64,000 nucleotides of DNA from Dicyema japonicum (GCA_011109175.1 RDEW01000003.1:851071-915070); one strand, 5' to 3'; shown: positions 11,205 through 22,860, counted from the stretch's first letter. Notes: a model not told the origin generated them from the letters alone. Made by a program: numbers and translations.

Positions 11205-12620
11205 GTTAAGTAACCTCAGCCTCACTAACTTGCAGGAGGCCAGCAGCTATTAAGTAGTACGCAGCAGATGTTGGTCGCTCCCATAGATCGGTCAGTTCCG
11301 GCATTGTGGAGAAATGTTGTGCCAATTCATGACATTGAAATAGGTGATTTGTTGTCAGCACGTGGAGGTTGCAAAAGGGACAGAGTATATCATATGTTGA
11401 TAGATATGGGTGGTGCCCACATTGTAGACGAGCCAGATTTACTCGGACGTCCCTTGGAAGAGAGGATTCTGATTGGTCTATTGGAGAAGGAGGTCGCTGT
11501 AGTATTTTATTGTCTCCGAGTCTTCGGATGCTTCTCGTAGAAACAAAATCGTGTATCTGTTTCAGACGACTCTGTCATTGGGGATGGAAGGGATGGATGA
11601 TAACATTCGAGACAGGTCACTGGTTGTCATAATAATTTTCCTTTTGTTTTGCGGTTTGCATAGAGAGTGGCAGGAATGTTCTAGGCTGTAGGCTTGGAAG
11701 AGGAACCTCAGGGCTCTCATTTCCAGATGGTCTCCAATTGGAAGGATCTTTGACTCGCAATGTAGATGATCAACAGGAGTTGATCTGAGACATCCAGTAA
11801 TTATCCTGAGCGCGATGTTTTTACTTTTTGTAGTTTGTCAATAGAAGTATGAGAGGCAGAGGTTACCAGCAAGGACTTGCAAAGTAATAGTTGTTCGAAT
11901 GAACTGTTTACATATGATAGTAAGGGCTTCTTTGCTTTGGCCGAAGGAAAGGCCTGACAAAGCTTTAAGTATGTTGTTCTTGCGAGAGGTTTTTGTACAT
12001 AGTTCTTCCACATGTTATGAGAAAGTTAGTATTTGGTCATAAATAACTCCAAATATTTTAAGATGTTTTGTAACGGCGAGTGAATGTGCATGAATTGTTA
12101 AAATTGGTTGAAAATTTAGTTGGCGGCGGTTGGACGTGAATACAGCGACGGTAGATTTTGATGGAGAGGGGATGGGTGGTTTGCTCCAAGCCACTCTTCA
12201 AGAGTGTTCAAGTGGTTCTGAACATCCTCCGTTGCTTCGTTAACGTCTATGTCTTTAGAGGCAATAATCAGGTCATCCGCATACAACGAGAGAAGTGTCT
12301 TGGAATTATTGAATGTCGTTTAGGTGTAAGTTGAATAAGGTGGGTGACAAAACGGAGCCTTGGGGAACTCCCTTTGGAAGGAGTCTGTAGTGAGATGGAC
12401 ATGACATAATTTCAATTTCATAGTGCAGGAATTCTGCAGGTGTTGATGGATACTGAAATTATGTGTGTTATTGCTTTGAGTCCTTGCATTCTTAGGTGCT
12501 TTAAATCCATCAAGCCCTTTGGCAAGAGAGTTTTTAGCGTTTTTGATGAGTTTTTCGACATCAGACGGACTGATTTCAATCGGTTTTCCTTGAGGAGTTT
12601 GAACGTTTTTCAATTTGCAT
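11205..12620 (-). mobile_element. Jockey-like LINE reverse transcriptase pseudogene
   Basis: Reading the minus strand from 12620 downward: a pre-RT segment (SDVEKLIKNAKNSLAKGLDG), a deletion, then RT motifs KGVPQGSVLSPTLFNLHLND and SLYADDLIIASKDID. The YADD active-site codons are near 12271-12285. The thumb region follows, and near 11300-11440 a C-terminal CPFCNLHVLTTNHLFQC zinc knuckle preceded by ARLQCGHHPYLSTY, typical of Jockey-clade LINEs. The 5' endonuclease is missing and several frames are needed, so the copy is inactive. Order and motifs make the class firm; the exact family is not known. Confidence 0.85.
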
Positions 12621-12771
12621 GGACGGCATTGTTTAAATTACATAAATTATTAAATTTAATAATTGTTTGGTTATTTAATTCAATATTGTTTGGTTATTTA
12701 ATTCAATTTTATTAATATTAAAAATCAATCATTCCTTTCTCTAATTATTTTAATTATTCTTTCTATTATTG

Positions 12772-13010
12772 TTAAGCTCAGTTAGCTGAGTGGTTATTAC
12801 TGCTCCTCGTGTCGCTCTTTTTTTGCTTTCTTAAATTCTTAAAAGGCGTCATGTGATCCCCTGTCCTAGGAGACACCCAGTTCATGGCTGTCATTCAAAA
12901 GGGATCTCGATTTTGTTTACTCTACTGGAGGTGTTCCCGCAATGTCTGATATGGATAAACGTTATGCTTGGAAAGATTCGTCTCACTCCTACTTGAGAAC
13001 TGGATATAAA
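12772..13010 (+). mobile_element. SINE-B copy (tRNA-headed)
   Basis: It begins with a tRNA-like box A (TTAGCTGAGTGGTTATTACT). The body GTGATCCCCTGTCCTAGGAG...ACACCCAGT...CTGGAGGTGTTCCCGCAATG matches the minus-strand reading of the elements at 26410, 40597, 54520 and 57375. The 3' hairpin tail is missing or decayed. Confidence 0.65.
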
Positions 13011-13237
13011 TTTAAATAGAGGTTAATTAAATCAACCTCTTTCTGGTATATCTGATGTTATTGAATTAAATTAATTATTTTATTACGTCAAGATAAGATA
13101 GAGAAGAGCTACAGGTATAATCACGGTCTCGGGGTTGTGAAGAGTAATCTGGCTTAATCGTTATAGTTGATTTATTTATCACACTATTCAAATGTATACT
13201 CATTTAAAAACTCTCAATTCTTTCTGATTAACAGGTT

Positions 13238-13624
13238 ATGATTATGGATACTAAGTCGATTCAACTCCACCAATTGATTGGCTACTTGGTTGACAAATTC
13301 TCTTATTTAACTCTACTCCTTATTTTCACCCTTCATTATCGTGACGTCATGCGATCCACAAGTCTCAGAATGTACTTACTGTCAGGACAACATCAAAGGG
13401 ATCATTTATTCTCCACTAAATCATTCCTTAAGGAGATTCCTACAGCTGTGATTCTGAATGGGTATGTTTGCTTAAAAGAACTTATTTCTCAACGATTGCA
13501 AGATAAAAATAATTGTCAATTTCACTTCAGTTTATCCAAAATTAATAAAGATGATATTTTATTAGTTTATCATACAAAATCAAAAAAATCACATCTAAAG
13601 TCACAAATCACTAGTCACAGGTGA
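13238..13624 (+). CDS. Unassigned open frame, 128 codons
   Basis: A 128-codon uninterrupted frame from an ATG, long for this AT-rich sequence outside transposons. It includes KEIPTAVILNGYVCLKELI and a lysine-rich C-terminus. I recognise no domain. A preceding TTAACAG could be a splice acceptor, so an upstream exon is possible. Its 3' end overlaps the 3' end of the USP gene on the other strand by about 24 bases. It may be a last exon of an unknown gene or a chance frame. Confidence 0.3.
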   Translation: MIMDTKSIQLHQLIGYLVDKFSYLTLLLIFTLHYRDVMRSTSLRMYLLSGQHQRDHLFSTKSFLKEIPTAVILNGYVCLKELISQRLQDKNNCQFHFSLSKINKDDILLVYHTKSKKSHLKSQITSHR

Positions 13625-15504
13625 AATAACATTACTGTTAGAAAAATCATCTAATTCAGTCTTCTAAAATAACAAAAACAGCAAACTTCGTATAAATACA
13701 AATATGAAGAATGATTCCGTAATTTCAACAAATTGGATTCGCTGTTTTCCCAAGAAATATAATGATCGTTACAGTTAACCCACCTGCATTCATCAACTTT
13801 AATGTCACATGTATAATGGCCTAAAACAATAAATAATGCCTACCAGAGAGAGTTATAAAACCCATAGTGATTCATAATAGAGGTTATTGAATAATTCTTG
13901 TTACTAGTAGTCTATCAATTAGAATGTGACAAAACCTGTCCTGTAGGGAATTGGTATGATTCGTCAATTGGAGTCGGTTCCTCATAAAGACGTTTAGGAG
14001 GAGAAAATTCATTTGCTAAATCTGATTCGTCAGGGTTAGAAGCGCCTTCTTTTGGCTGGGAATTTTCGTCAGAGGTTGACTTTTCAGATTTAACACATTC
14101 AGTGTCGTTTGGGGACTGCAAGTCATAGATAACTGCTGATTGATAGAAATCGATTGCTCTGACTTTGAAAAGAGAAATAAAGAGGGATCAGGAGATATCC
14201 TATTCACGTGGATTAAAAAATAGCTAATGTAAGAATGAAAATTACCGAGGAGGTTTGGTAACAACCATTTGAATATCAGCAGACTTGCAGGGACATTTAC
14301 TACAACTAAACTCGATTCCTTCATCTCGCATGCTGTCATTAAAAAGTTCCTGCAAGGTATGTGACTCTTCATTAAGTCTAAGATAACCAATCATAGCAAC
14401 TTCAATTGTGGTGGATACAGAGTCAATATTGTGAAATATTCATTATTTACACAGAGTGCTTACATCTACAAATAAATTACAAGCCATACTCTTGGCAAAT
14501 TATGTACTTTTCGATAAGCATCCCAAAATTCCTTTTGACTGGATTCTCGAAGCCACCTTTTTCTTCAAGGGCCTCAAACTCTTCATAAACAGCGTCAAGC
14601 AAATATCCAAGAAATTCTCTGGCATCCTAAAGATAACTTAAATAACTCACATTTTCCACGCTAATATCAAATACCGGAAACTTTTCAGAGATTATATTAA
14701 CAAGGGACAGCACATGTGAGTTAAAATGGGAGGAGTCAGAATTCTGTTGATCATATGTTTGAAGAAGATGTCTAAAATACATATTTCACACGTGCAAACT
14801 GTGAAACTGGTAATTTAGCCTTATCGCGGTTGATTGGAGAATTTATAATGTCTTCGAGGGCGAATAAGAAGCGGACACATTTACGGAGCATTTGAAGGGC
14901 AGAATTTGCATAGCAATTAACGCCGTGATTAACAAATCTGCGTTTAACAGAATATATACCCTTTTAATTGACCATAAAACGAAAACGAATCAAAATGTTC
15001 TTCATTGGAGTGCTCAGTGAGGTTATTATTCATAGCACGTGGCTTCTCTGGGTAGCAGATAGCCTTTACTGGACTTGCGGTAGTATCGTTGCTGTTTTCT
15101 TTCGCTTTGAATATTATAAGAAAAAAACCATCCGGGGGGATTATTAAGTTATGGAAAAAGATAACCACTTTTTCTAGCATGTTCGAGCCATCAGAGTTAG
15201 TGAGATCAAGAAAAAACTTCAAATTCGATCCACGAGGAAATATAGGGCAAATTCAGAGTCTTTTTGGTTATAATTGTAAGACTTTATGGAATTCGTAAGC
15301 TAAATTGATTTTATGAAGTAAAGTTACCATAATAATCTGGACATCGCATTCGGTGATATCAGTCTTAGAAACGAGCTTGGCATGCCATATATCGGCTGGG
15401 TTTTGGTAGATAATTATGTGGCCTTGCATAAATTTGGAGGAAGCATATATGTCTTGGGAATATTTAAAATATCCATGAAGCGTTATTATATCACTAACAA
15501 GCAT
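13601..15504 (-). CDS. USP37-like ubiquitin-specific protease, multi-exon
   Basis: A cysteine protease that would remove ubiquitin from proteins. On the minus strand the order fits the USP fold. An N-terminal segment resembles the PH-like domain of USP26/29/37. The Cys box is FVNHGVNCYANSALQMLRK (catalytic Cys codon 14913-14915). Next come DAREFLGYLLDAVYEEFEAL and NPVKRNFGMLIEKYIICQEY, matching the CPV...IIC-CG region of USP37. Then TLQELFNDSMRDEGIEFSCS, ILIHVNRI and the His box GHYTCDIKVDECRWVNCNDH (His codon 13816-13818). Short introns include 24 nt (GTTTTGTCAC...TTGATAG) before TTSNKNYSI and 23 nt (GTTTGCTG...TTTTAG) before the last exon. The junction just before the His box is unresolved by one base. 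Coding length is about 550 codons, shorter than vertebrate USP37. The ATG at 15502-15504 is provisional. Confidence 0.78.
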
Positions 15505-15639
15505 AACAACCCGGGAAGTATCAAATGCGTTTTAAATTTATTTAAATTATTTAAAAAATTATATTAATAAATATTTTTATTTATATAATTATATTTTATA
15601 TCATGTCAAGGAGCATGTCGGTTGATCATTTAAGCCACT

Positions 15640-16110
15640 CGATGTGGATCCATGCTCTGCCACGACTATGTGTGGAGGCATAACGAGGTAGTAAGGAGTC
15701 TTCATCTTCTACTATGCAATAAGTATGGTATTCGCCACACCAGAAAGTTGCGGACTCATAAGGTGCAATCTGTAGTAGAGAACACCAGGGTCCAAATTAA
15801 GGTAGACAGTTGTTATCCGTACCCGGTGCTAGTCAAGCACAATTAAATTGGACATTGTGGTACACGATAAGGAGTCTGGCAAAGTCCTTATCATAGAAGT
15901 TGGCATCACGTCTCAAGACGTTTGCAGACTGTGGAGGTGGAGAAAAAAGTATGACTTTTCTTGCAAACGAGATGGGGCTGATGCTTGGTTGCAAGGTCCT
16001 CGAGACTGGAACCCGGATCTTAACTGACTCGAAACTTCCTTCCTTTGCGCAAAACTTAATATTACCTTTGTCTCTGGAGTCTGTCATTTCATTAATGGTT
16101 ACAAGATGAA
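15640..16110 (+). mobile_element. REL endonuclease relic (R4/Dong-like)
   Basis: One frame reads WRHNEVVRSLHLLLCNKYGI, homologous to the relics in the 5S spacers. A frameshifted continuation gives KLDIVVHDKESGKVLIIEVG followed by ITSQ. The D...E spacing is that of a PD-(D/E)XK nuclease core, here with KLDIVV for RPDIVV. KKYDF and LANEMGLMLGCKV follow as in the 5S-linked copies. Only the C-terminal domain remains. Confidence 0.72.
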
Positions 16111-16270
16111 TGAAGACAAGTGACTTTTTTTAAGTAAAGAAACCAGTGTTTTAGTAGTAATAATCCAATGATAGACAACTCTAATATTTAGTTACAAATG
16201 ATTTTTAAAACGCTTTGTCCAAAATTCTCGCAAATACAAGCTGAATTATTTTTTGGTTGCGACGACTTTT

Positions 16271-16482
16271 TGGGCTTGACGAGTGACGCCGTCATCAGTG
16301 GATACTCACTGCGGAACTGGATTGTCTAGAAAAACCCACCCACAAGAAATAGAAAAAAGAAGTGAAGATCATCCTTGGTACTACGATTAGTTAAAATTAA
16401 CTGTTCTTTACTTAAATAAAGTGTGTGTCCTGCCTATGCGGAGCTATACTACTATGGCTCTCGTGAAAAGGCTGTTATTATT
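16271..16482 (+). mobile_element. SINE-A copy, 5'-truncated
   Basis: It is nearly identical to the SINE at 42327-42538: GCTTGACGAGTGACGCCGTC at the start, TACGATTAGTTAAA in the middle, then CCTATGCGGAGCTATA...GGCTCTCGTGAAAAGGCTG with a TTATTATT tail. Short direct repeats (ACGACTT) flank it. It lacks the tRNA-like head found in the copies at 22025 and 45488. Confidence 0.85.
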
Positions 16483-17354
16483 ACGACTTGTCAAATCACG
16501 GTGAAGATTAAAGTTTTAGTGCAAAATTATCTCTGAGGGCACTAGTGACGCACGAATGTCTATATAGCTTAATGATGGATGATTTGTCTTCTTATAGATA
16601 TGTACAGTGAGTGACTCAGGAGATATCGAAAACCCGAAGCTATATTCTGGTTCTAATCCCGGATATTAGTTAATACAATTCTACGTATGTTGCTTAAATG
16701 AAATCTTATATATTGGTCCTTTGAAATAGATTTTAACCAGACTCCCGGTAGGAGTGGGGCGTATCTCTTCCCAGCGTCACGTCGCTTCTAAGAATCCGCC
16801 ATTATGAGAATCTCTCAACTGAAGTAGGGAAAAGAGTAATTTTTTAGATGCAGTCCAGGATTGGGCGTATCCTGAGTTAGATGGATCCTTCAACCAGGTA
16901 GGAGCGATGTGGAAATAGAACTCACAGCTAATTGTACGGGACTGAACACTTACTACCTAATCAAATGGATTTTTTTAAAACAGTCAAAATCCAAGTATTG
17001 ATTCGAAAAAGATTTTTTAATGTTGGACTCGGTTATTTTTTTGAAACATAGTGAGAATATAGCCAAGTGAGGTGGGGTGTACCTCTTTTAAAAAATATCA
17101 TGATGAATGAAAGTCCTTGTCCTGGTGCATGTACGATTCGGGTTCGAATCTCTTTAGTCCAAAAATGAAAGAGCTTGGAAAAACTCGTCACAAGTTACAC
17201 GTGCATGGTAATACTTAATGTGCTTCTGTAGATGTAACTAATAATAGTGAGAATTAAAGAAATTGAGTTCACCGACTAAAATCTAGCAACTAATTATTAC
17301 CAATAAAAAAGTTAACTATCAGAAAAAATGTAAACTAATTTTCTGGTTACTGAC
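16483..17354. other. Spacer without recognisable gene
   Basis: No frame with a recognisable motif. Around 16740-16930 are short stretches (GGAGTGGGGCGTATCTCTTC, GATGGATCC) faintly like SINE-B, too degraded to call. Confidence 0.45.
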
Positions 17355-18540
17355 TCAAGGCACATCTGCCACAGATACCGACTTTCTCTTGGGTTTGTGC
17401 GCAACATCATTCAGAAAAAAGGAGTAATATTCCATATCAATTTGGGGGGTGGAAGAATTTTTCTTAATAGAACCATCTTTTAATAGAATATTCCTCTTAA
17501 AACTGGACAAAATAATTATTGGGGTAAAGTAAAGAATAATCCTTACACACGTGTGATATAATAACTTTTGTGAGGTCACTAATTGTGAGGGATAAATGTC
17601 TACATATCTCTGCTTGCATAATTTTTAGTTTTCCAGCAAGTCGAATTGGATTTGAGATACAAATTGATCTCATCAGCACGTGGCGATATTTTCCAAAAAT
17701 AATAGAACCTGACCAAATCACCCACACTGTAAGATGGGAGCTTAATATTTCTGATTTTGAAGAAGTCCTTTCCGTGTTTAATTAGACCATCCTCAAAGTC
17801 ACGACAATCATTTTCTGACCACGAATTCACAAATTCTTCTGTAAATGTAAACAAAATACCAAATGTGTCAGAAAACTGACTCACGTGCAGTTTTCCTAGT
17901 GCAGCATTGACGTCATAATTCTGCTTCATTAATCCAATGAGCAGCTAAAACTTACTGACATAAAAAACGTTCTCATCGTCCGCCACACAACCATTTGTAT
18001 GAACAGTCGACCCAGCAGAGACCAAAAAGTTGCTAACTAAAATTGTACGCACGGTTACCTCCGTCCGATGAGCATTTTGAACAGCTCCACAGGATTTGTT
18101 CATTTTGATCAGTTAAGGGGAGAGGTTCAGTAGCAAGCGGTGGAATAACAGCCTGATATTTATCTCCAACATGAATTTTTTTGTTGCTATATTCACTCAT
18201 ACTGCAGACATAAGAAGAGTCGTCAGAATCGTCGGATAACGCTATTATGAGAGAATGCAGATAACCATTATCCAACAACCAATTACCTAACCCCCCGTTT
18301 TCTTTAAAAGCCCCTTTTTCGAAGTTGTAGTTGTTATTGGAAATCACGGATTCTAGCGGCATTTCAGCCTCCTTGACAAATCATTGATAAATTGGATACT
18401 TCATATAATTTTGTCAAATCTTCATTCTCCGAGTCTTCCAGGGCACTAAAATAATTTGAACTTGACATCTCTTCATTGTCGTTTTCTACTATAATAGACT
18501 TTTCAATGAGACCTGAGATGTTGTTTTCTGATAATTCCAT
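17355..18540 (-). CDS. MIER-family ELM2-SANT transcriptional corepressor
   Basis: A nuclear protein expected to recruit histone deacetylase. The first exon starts at the ATG 18538-18540 with an acidic N-terminus (MELSENNISGLIEKS). Removing a 28-nt intron (GTATCCAATT...TGTCAAG) gives LTKLYEEAEMPLESVIS, the acidic MPL/MPI-E-LL motif of MIER proteins. The ELM2 domain start is KKIHVGDKYQAVIPPL with LW downstream. The SANT domain near 17690-17830 reads WSENDCRDFEDGLIKHGKDF and SVGDLVRFYYFWK, very close to MIER1. A serine-rich basic tail ends at 17355. Internal exon borders between 17930 and 18050 are not all resolved. The RhoGAP gene starts divergently about 200 bp away. Confidence 0.83.
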
Positions 18541-18735
18541 TTCAAATACTGAATTCTAAACGAATCAATCACAAAATGTTTTATTGTTAATTAAATGTTA
18601 GAAGTAATTTAAGTCGGTTACACTGAAAGCAAAATGTAATTTAAAATAATATTTTGAAAATTAAATTTAAAAATATTTATTAAATAAATAGATGAATTTA
18701 AACTCAATTTGCATTTTAATTACTATTTAAATAAA

Positions 18736-21160
18736 ATGACTGAATCGGATTATTCTAAGTCATACTCATTAAAACGTATGAAATTAAAATATTAGTTTTA
18801 AGGTGCCCAGTGTGTCCTTGACAGGGCTAAGGAAATAATTTCTGACAGAAACTCTGAATTTAAGACACTTTTTATTGAATGGTGCGAAATTGTTCAAAAA
18901 TGCGGAATTGCAACCCGCGAGTACGTTAACTCGTTGGACAAAATATCGAAAATTCACACGGAAAAGGCCAGGTTAGTAACCGTAGATTATATTAAATAGA
19001 ACTATTCAATCTATCACATTAAATGGGCTAAATTGTTCATTCACAACCCTGGGAGACAGCGTAGCTTTATACACGCGACCGTTGTCGGATTATGTATCCG
19101 CCACATTGCCAATCTTTTTCGAAATTTTTCCCGAATTTAATTGATTTGCTAACAAACTTGGTTTTCATTGTACTAATTGATTTCAGTCTGTCGCTTTAAT
19201 TTCAAAATTTCATTCTTATTTGACTAAACAGCTCGAACAGCAAGCCAAAGTATGCTTATACTCTTTAAACAAGCTAATGTCTACTTACACAGCGTCTTAC
19301 AACAAGTCCGTCAAAAAAAATGATGAACTGATTAAACAGATGGACAAAAAGTCAGCGATGCACAAGAATGACAAAACTGTATTTTTTCTGTCTTATACTT
19401 GAATAGTATACATCGTCAATCAATCACCACAGGGATGCATATAATAATTATGCAAACTTTATGCACGTGACTGCGATCATTAATAAGATGATGGATCATT
19501 TTAACGATGTCTTATTTGATGGGATAATTCTGGTTTTGTGTCATGGAAATTTGACAGATGAGTGATGCTGGGTTACAAACGTTGTGTGACGTTTTGTTCG
19601 AAGGATTAATGGAAGCCTTGGATTTTCAGTCCAGTACAATACCCTCGTACTCTTCTCTTTTGGCCTCAATCTTCAAAGTCTTCAGTATAGCAGAGGATGA
19701 AACTTACTACAAAGAGTTAATTAAAAGAGAATATTCCCAACAATCCATGAAAAAGCTGTGCAGACGTTTGGTTCGCAAGGTTGAACCTAGTCTTGATAAA
19801 TAGCCAAGTATAATTTCTGAGGAGGATAATGAATATTTGGCAAAATTTCATGGACTTCTCACTCATAAGAAGGATCAAATGTTACAATGTAGAGAAATAC
19901 TATCTAAGGTAAATTTCACCTTATTCTGATCAATGAATTGGATAGCTTAAAAAACAACATAGAAAAGATAATTTTGGAAGGCTACGGCGGGAAAATGAGT
20001 TGGAAAACGATAAAACCTAAAATAACGAAAATATTCACTGTAATTTTACTTCATAGCTTAGGAAGTTGAAGATTGGTTAATGGCAAGTATAAAATTGCGT
20101 GAGACTGAAATCTCAGTTGAATTTTTTTCTGGAATTGTAATCGAAGCAAATTCACTGACGACGGTCTCCTTCATTAATTGGTAAATGCTAACTGTAACAG
20201 AAGCTCGGGTGGCATTAAATTTCAAGAGAAGATACTGACAACTGGCCCTTGGGTGAATAAAACTAAAATTTTTGGAGGAAAAATTTCCGATCATTGCTCG
20301 GTTGTTAGGGTCATTTACTAAAATAGAATTCCGGTTTTGAAATTTCACCAGTAATTTTATACTGTGCTGAAAAAATTGAGTCTTTTAGTCTTAAGACTGA
20401 GGGGTTATTTCGTCTGGCGGAAGAATTACTAATATTAGGAAAATCAAAGGTCTATTAGAAGCGGGTTGGCGATAGTCGTTTAAAACTTAATTTTGTAGGA
20501 AATATTTATTCGAATTGTGGTATAATGGACTATTGTGATACACTTAAGGAATATTTGAGAGAACTGAAAGAACCCTTATTACCGACAGAACCCTTGAAAC
20601 AGCTGGAAAAGGAAGGTTCTGAATTCTAAATATTCCAGTTGCGGTTTTAAAGGATGGATCCTGTTTATCGAAAATTAAAAATATCATTATGAGTCTTTCT
20701 CCAGCCAATCAAGCCAATCTTCAATTTTTATGTCAGTTTCTGAAAAAGTATTTCATTACTTCATTTTCAGAGTTTCCACTTTCTCCGCTGAGAATAAGAT
20801 GACTCAAGCTAACTTGGCCTTACTGTTTGCGACCAATTTGAACAACGAGAATATAGCCAACATCCTTGATAACAAATTCATCAAGGTTGTGTACACTTTA
20901 ATCAACCGTTCCGATGAAGTTTTTTCGAATAAATTAAATAAATGCTCTTTTTTTCTCCGCCTTACAGATATCGACCAGTATTTTTGTATTTTCAGGTTTA
21001 GAAATGAAAATTTCGATATAAATGCTAAAACTGGTAAATTCATCAAAATTAAATATAAGAAAGCCAAGTTCTGTCAGAAGGGTATGAAGAGTACCAGGCT
21101 GATTCTGACGAGAATGAACAAGTTGAAGAGGCCAAGTTTGAATTAATCAGTCCATCGTGA
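18736..21160 (+). CDS. RhoGAP with N-terminal F-BAR-like coil
   Basis: A Rho-family GTPase activator, probably membrane-associated. From ATG 18736 a 27-nt intron (GTATGAAATT...TTTTAAG) leads into an alpha-helical region (LDRAKEIISDRNSEFKTLFI) and, after more introns, KQLEQQAKVCLYSLNKL, compatible with an F-BAR coil. The RhoGAP domain is clear at about 20340-20900: KTEGLFRLAEELL carries the arginine finger, followed by LKEYLRELKEPLLPTEPL and NKMTQANLALLFATNL. A 23-nt intron (GTTAGGGTCATTTAC...AATAG) precedes SGFEISPVILYCAEKIE. The last exon is acidic (YQADSDENEQVEEAKFELIS) and stops at 21158-21160. No SH3 or PH domain was seen. Some exon borders between 19400 and 20340 are uncertain. Confidence 0.78.
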
Positions 21161-21230
21161 AATTTATTCGTTACTTAACCTTAGAAGTCATCAGAGCATC
21201 GTAAACGATGATTTTGTCGCTAAAGGACGA

Positions 21231-21971
21231 ATGCCAGAATACATTTTCGAACTAATCTGGCTTCCGGCCGATGTCGAAGTTGATTAAAAATATATTTTAG
21301 CTCAAAAATCCGGGATCAAATGTAATTTTTAAGAGTAATTGGTTTGACGGATGGAGAATTTCAGGACTTTATGCTTTTTCTGAAGACGACAAGGTCAAAA
21401 CAGGCGGGAAATTGGATATAAATAAATTGAATGTTTTTAAAATGACGTTATTTACAGTCGATTAAACAAGATCTACAGAAATATTGGGCTTTTGATCTTG
21501 CTAACAATCAAAGTGGCGACCTCGACTTTGAAATTTTGTATTTTCACCCAATCATTGTTAGAGAACTTGCGTGGTCAAAAAATAGCGATAATTTCGAGGA
21601 TGAAATATCGTACTTCTCCAAGTGTCTCGAGTTACGGGAGTGCATTAATATTGACGAGTTAACCGATGATTCGTAATTTTTTAGAATTCTTAAGAAAGAA
21701 GACATGGAACCGAGTAAATTAAGATTTTTTGAGGTAAGATTTGTGGTACTAAAAATAGGGAGCGACTGTTGCTGAATTACTGAAAAATGGTATGGAAGCT
21801 AAACCTCGACTTATTACTAAGGTTGACGTTTACATTATTTTAAATTAGAATTCCCTTTGGTTCAAGACTCAAATTTTTTTAGATGATGAGTTCTCTCCAG
21901 TAGATTCTCCATACACTGATCAAAACAAACCTTTGAAATACCAAGTTTATTCTCAAGAGAAAATTAATTAA
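21231..21971 (+). CDS. Unrecognised multi-exon gene downstream of RhoGAP
   Basis: Starting at ATG 21231, MPEYIFELIWLPADVE joins through a 22-nt intron (GTTGATTAAA...TTTTAG) to LKNPGSNVIFKSNWFDGWRI and SGLYAFSEDDKVKTGGKLDI. A second small intron (GTTTTTAAAATGACG...TACAG) leads to SIKQDLQKYWAFDLANNQSG, and further exons end at the stop 21969-21971. The regular short introns and complex sequence argue for a real gene of about 200-220 codons. I do not recognise the family. It could instead be a continuation of the RhoGAP transcript, but the RhoGAP frame ends in a stop 70 bp upstream. Confidence 0.55.
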
Positions 21972-22024
21972 TTACTGATTTACTGTTATTTATGGAAAAT
22001 AATAAAACTATCTTGTTACTGTGG

Positions 22025-22432
22025 ACTATCCTGTTGTTAGAGATATACTACTTATAGCTCCACCTCGGTAGGAAACACACTTTGGTTTTGGGTTTTCCTA
22101 TCAATAACGACACTTCGTCAATCAACAGGGAAATGTGGTCAATCAATAACGACAATAGTATAAGTAAAGAACAGTTATGATAACTAATCGTAGAGGGGGA
22201 ACCAAGGAATGTTTTTTCTTTTTGTTGGTGTGAATCCTTCATAGATGATCCGGTTCCATCAGTGAAATGTTTACTGATGACGGCTCACACATCAAGCTAA
22301 AGGATCGTATATGTGTGGAACCTTCAGCCGGAATGCACAGCAGCGAGATTCGATCTAGGAGCCACGAAGCCTTTCTCCCGAAACTCGTTACAGTGCACCA
22401 GCTTATAAGTGTATTAAAGTTGTTTTAAAAAA
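22025..22432 (-). mobile_element. SINE-A copy with tRNA head
   Basis: Minus-strand reading begins with a tRNA-like head (GCTGGTGCACTGTAACGAGT ... GATCGAATCTCGCTGC) and continues GAGCCGTCATCAGT, ATTCCTTGG, CTACGATTAGTT, AACTGTTCTTTACTTA. It ends near TGGAGCTATAAGTAG. An insertion of about 65 nt with GTCGTTATTGAT repeats splits the 3' part, and the tail is decayed. Confidence 0.75.
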
Positions 22433-22522
22433 ATTATCGTCAACTTAATTTCAATTTTACCGCGTAGCCCCTAGTTTAGCATATTTGAGGAATTGACAAC
22501 ATTGTAAAAATTTAGTATTTAT

Positions 22523-22860
22523 CTAATTTCCCCAGTGGACGTATTTTCCCTCTATTGTGGAACCTTTTCCAATGAGTAGAGAGGTATCTTTTTTGGATGC
22601 CGTTCGGGCATAAGGATCAAATAGCGCTTCTAGGAATTGAAGAAGGCATTCGTGAGTAGGTGGATCAAATGGCGCTTCTAGGAATTGAAGAAAGCATTCG
22701 TGAGTAAGTGGATCAAATGGCGCTTCTAGGAATTGAGGAAAGCATTCGTGAGTAGGTGGATCAAATGGCGCTTCTAGGAATTGAGGAAGGCAGTAGGAAC
22801 TTAAACTCACGGTTAAATGCAACGAAAACGACAGCACTAACCACTGCACCACCTTATCTG
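22523..22860 (-). mobile_element. SINE-like element with tRNA head and 48-bp repeats
   Basis: On the minus strand it starts GGTGGTGCAGTGGTTAGTGC, a tRNA-like box A, followed after about 40 nt by a weak box B. The body is the 48-bp tandem repeat listed separately. A 109-codon frame runs through the whole element but starts within the tRNA-like head, so I treat it as fortuitous. Confidence 0.55.
22615..22795 (-). repeat. Four 48-bp tandem repeats, frame-preserving
   Basis: Units begin at 22615, 22663, 22711 and 22759 with GATCAAATGGCGCTTCTAGG. Each unit is exactly 48 bp with few substitutions. On the minus strand each unit encodes the 16-residue repeat QFLEAPFDPPTHECFL without stops. Confidence 0.9.

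Noticed and set aside
13238-13624. Confident gene call for the 128-codon frame
   Set aside because: Open and long, but without domain or exon support; listed only with low confidence.
20058-20348. 96-codon minus-strand frame
   Set aside because: It is antisense to RhoGAP exons (plus-strand reading gives SSGGIKFQEKILTTGPW and the domain start), so it is a shadow.
22523-22852. 109-codon repeat protein with apparent signal peptide
   Set aside because: The start lies in a tRNA-like SINE head and the open frame follows from the 48-bp unit length; kept only as a finding.
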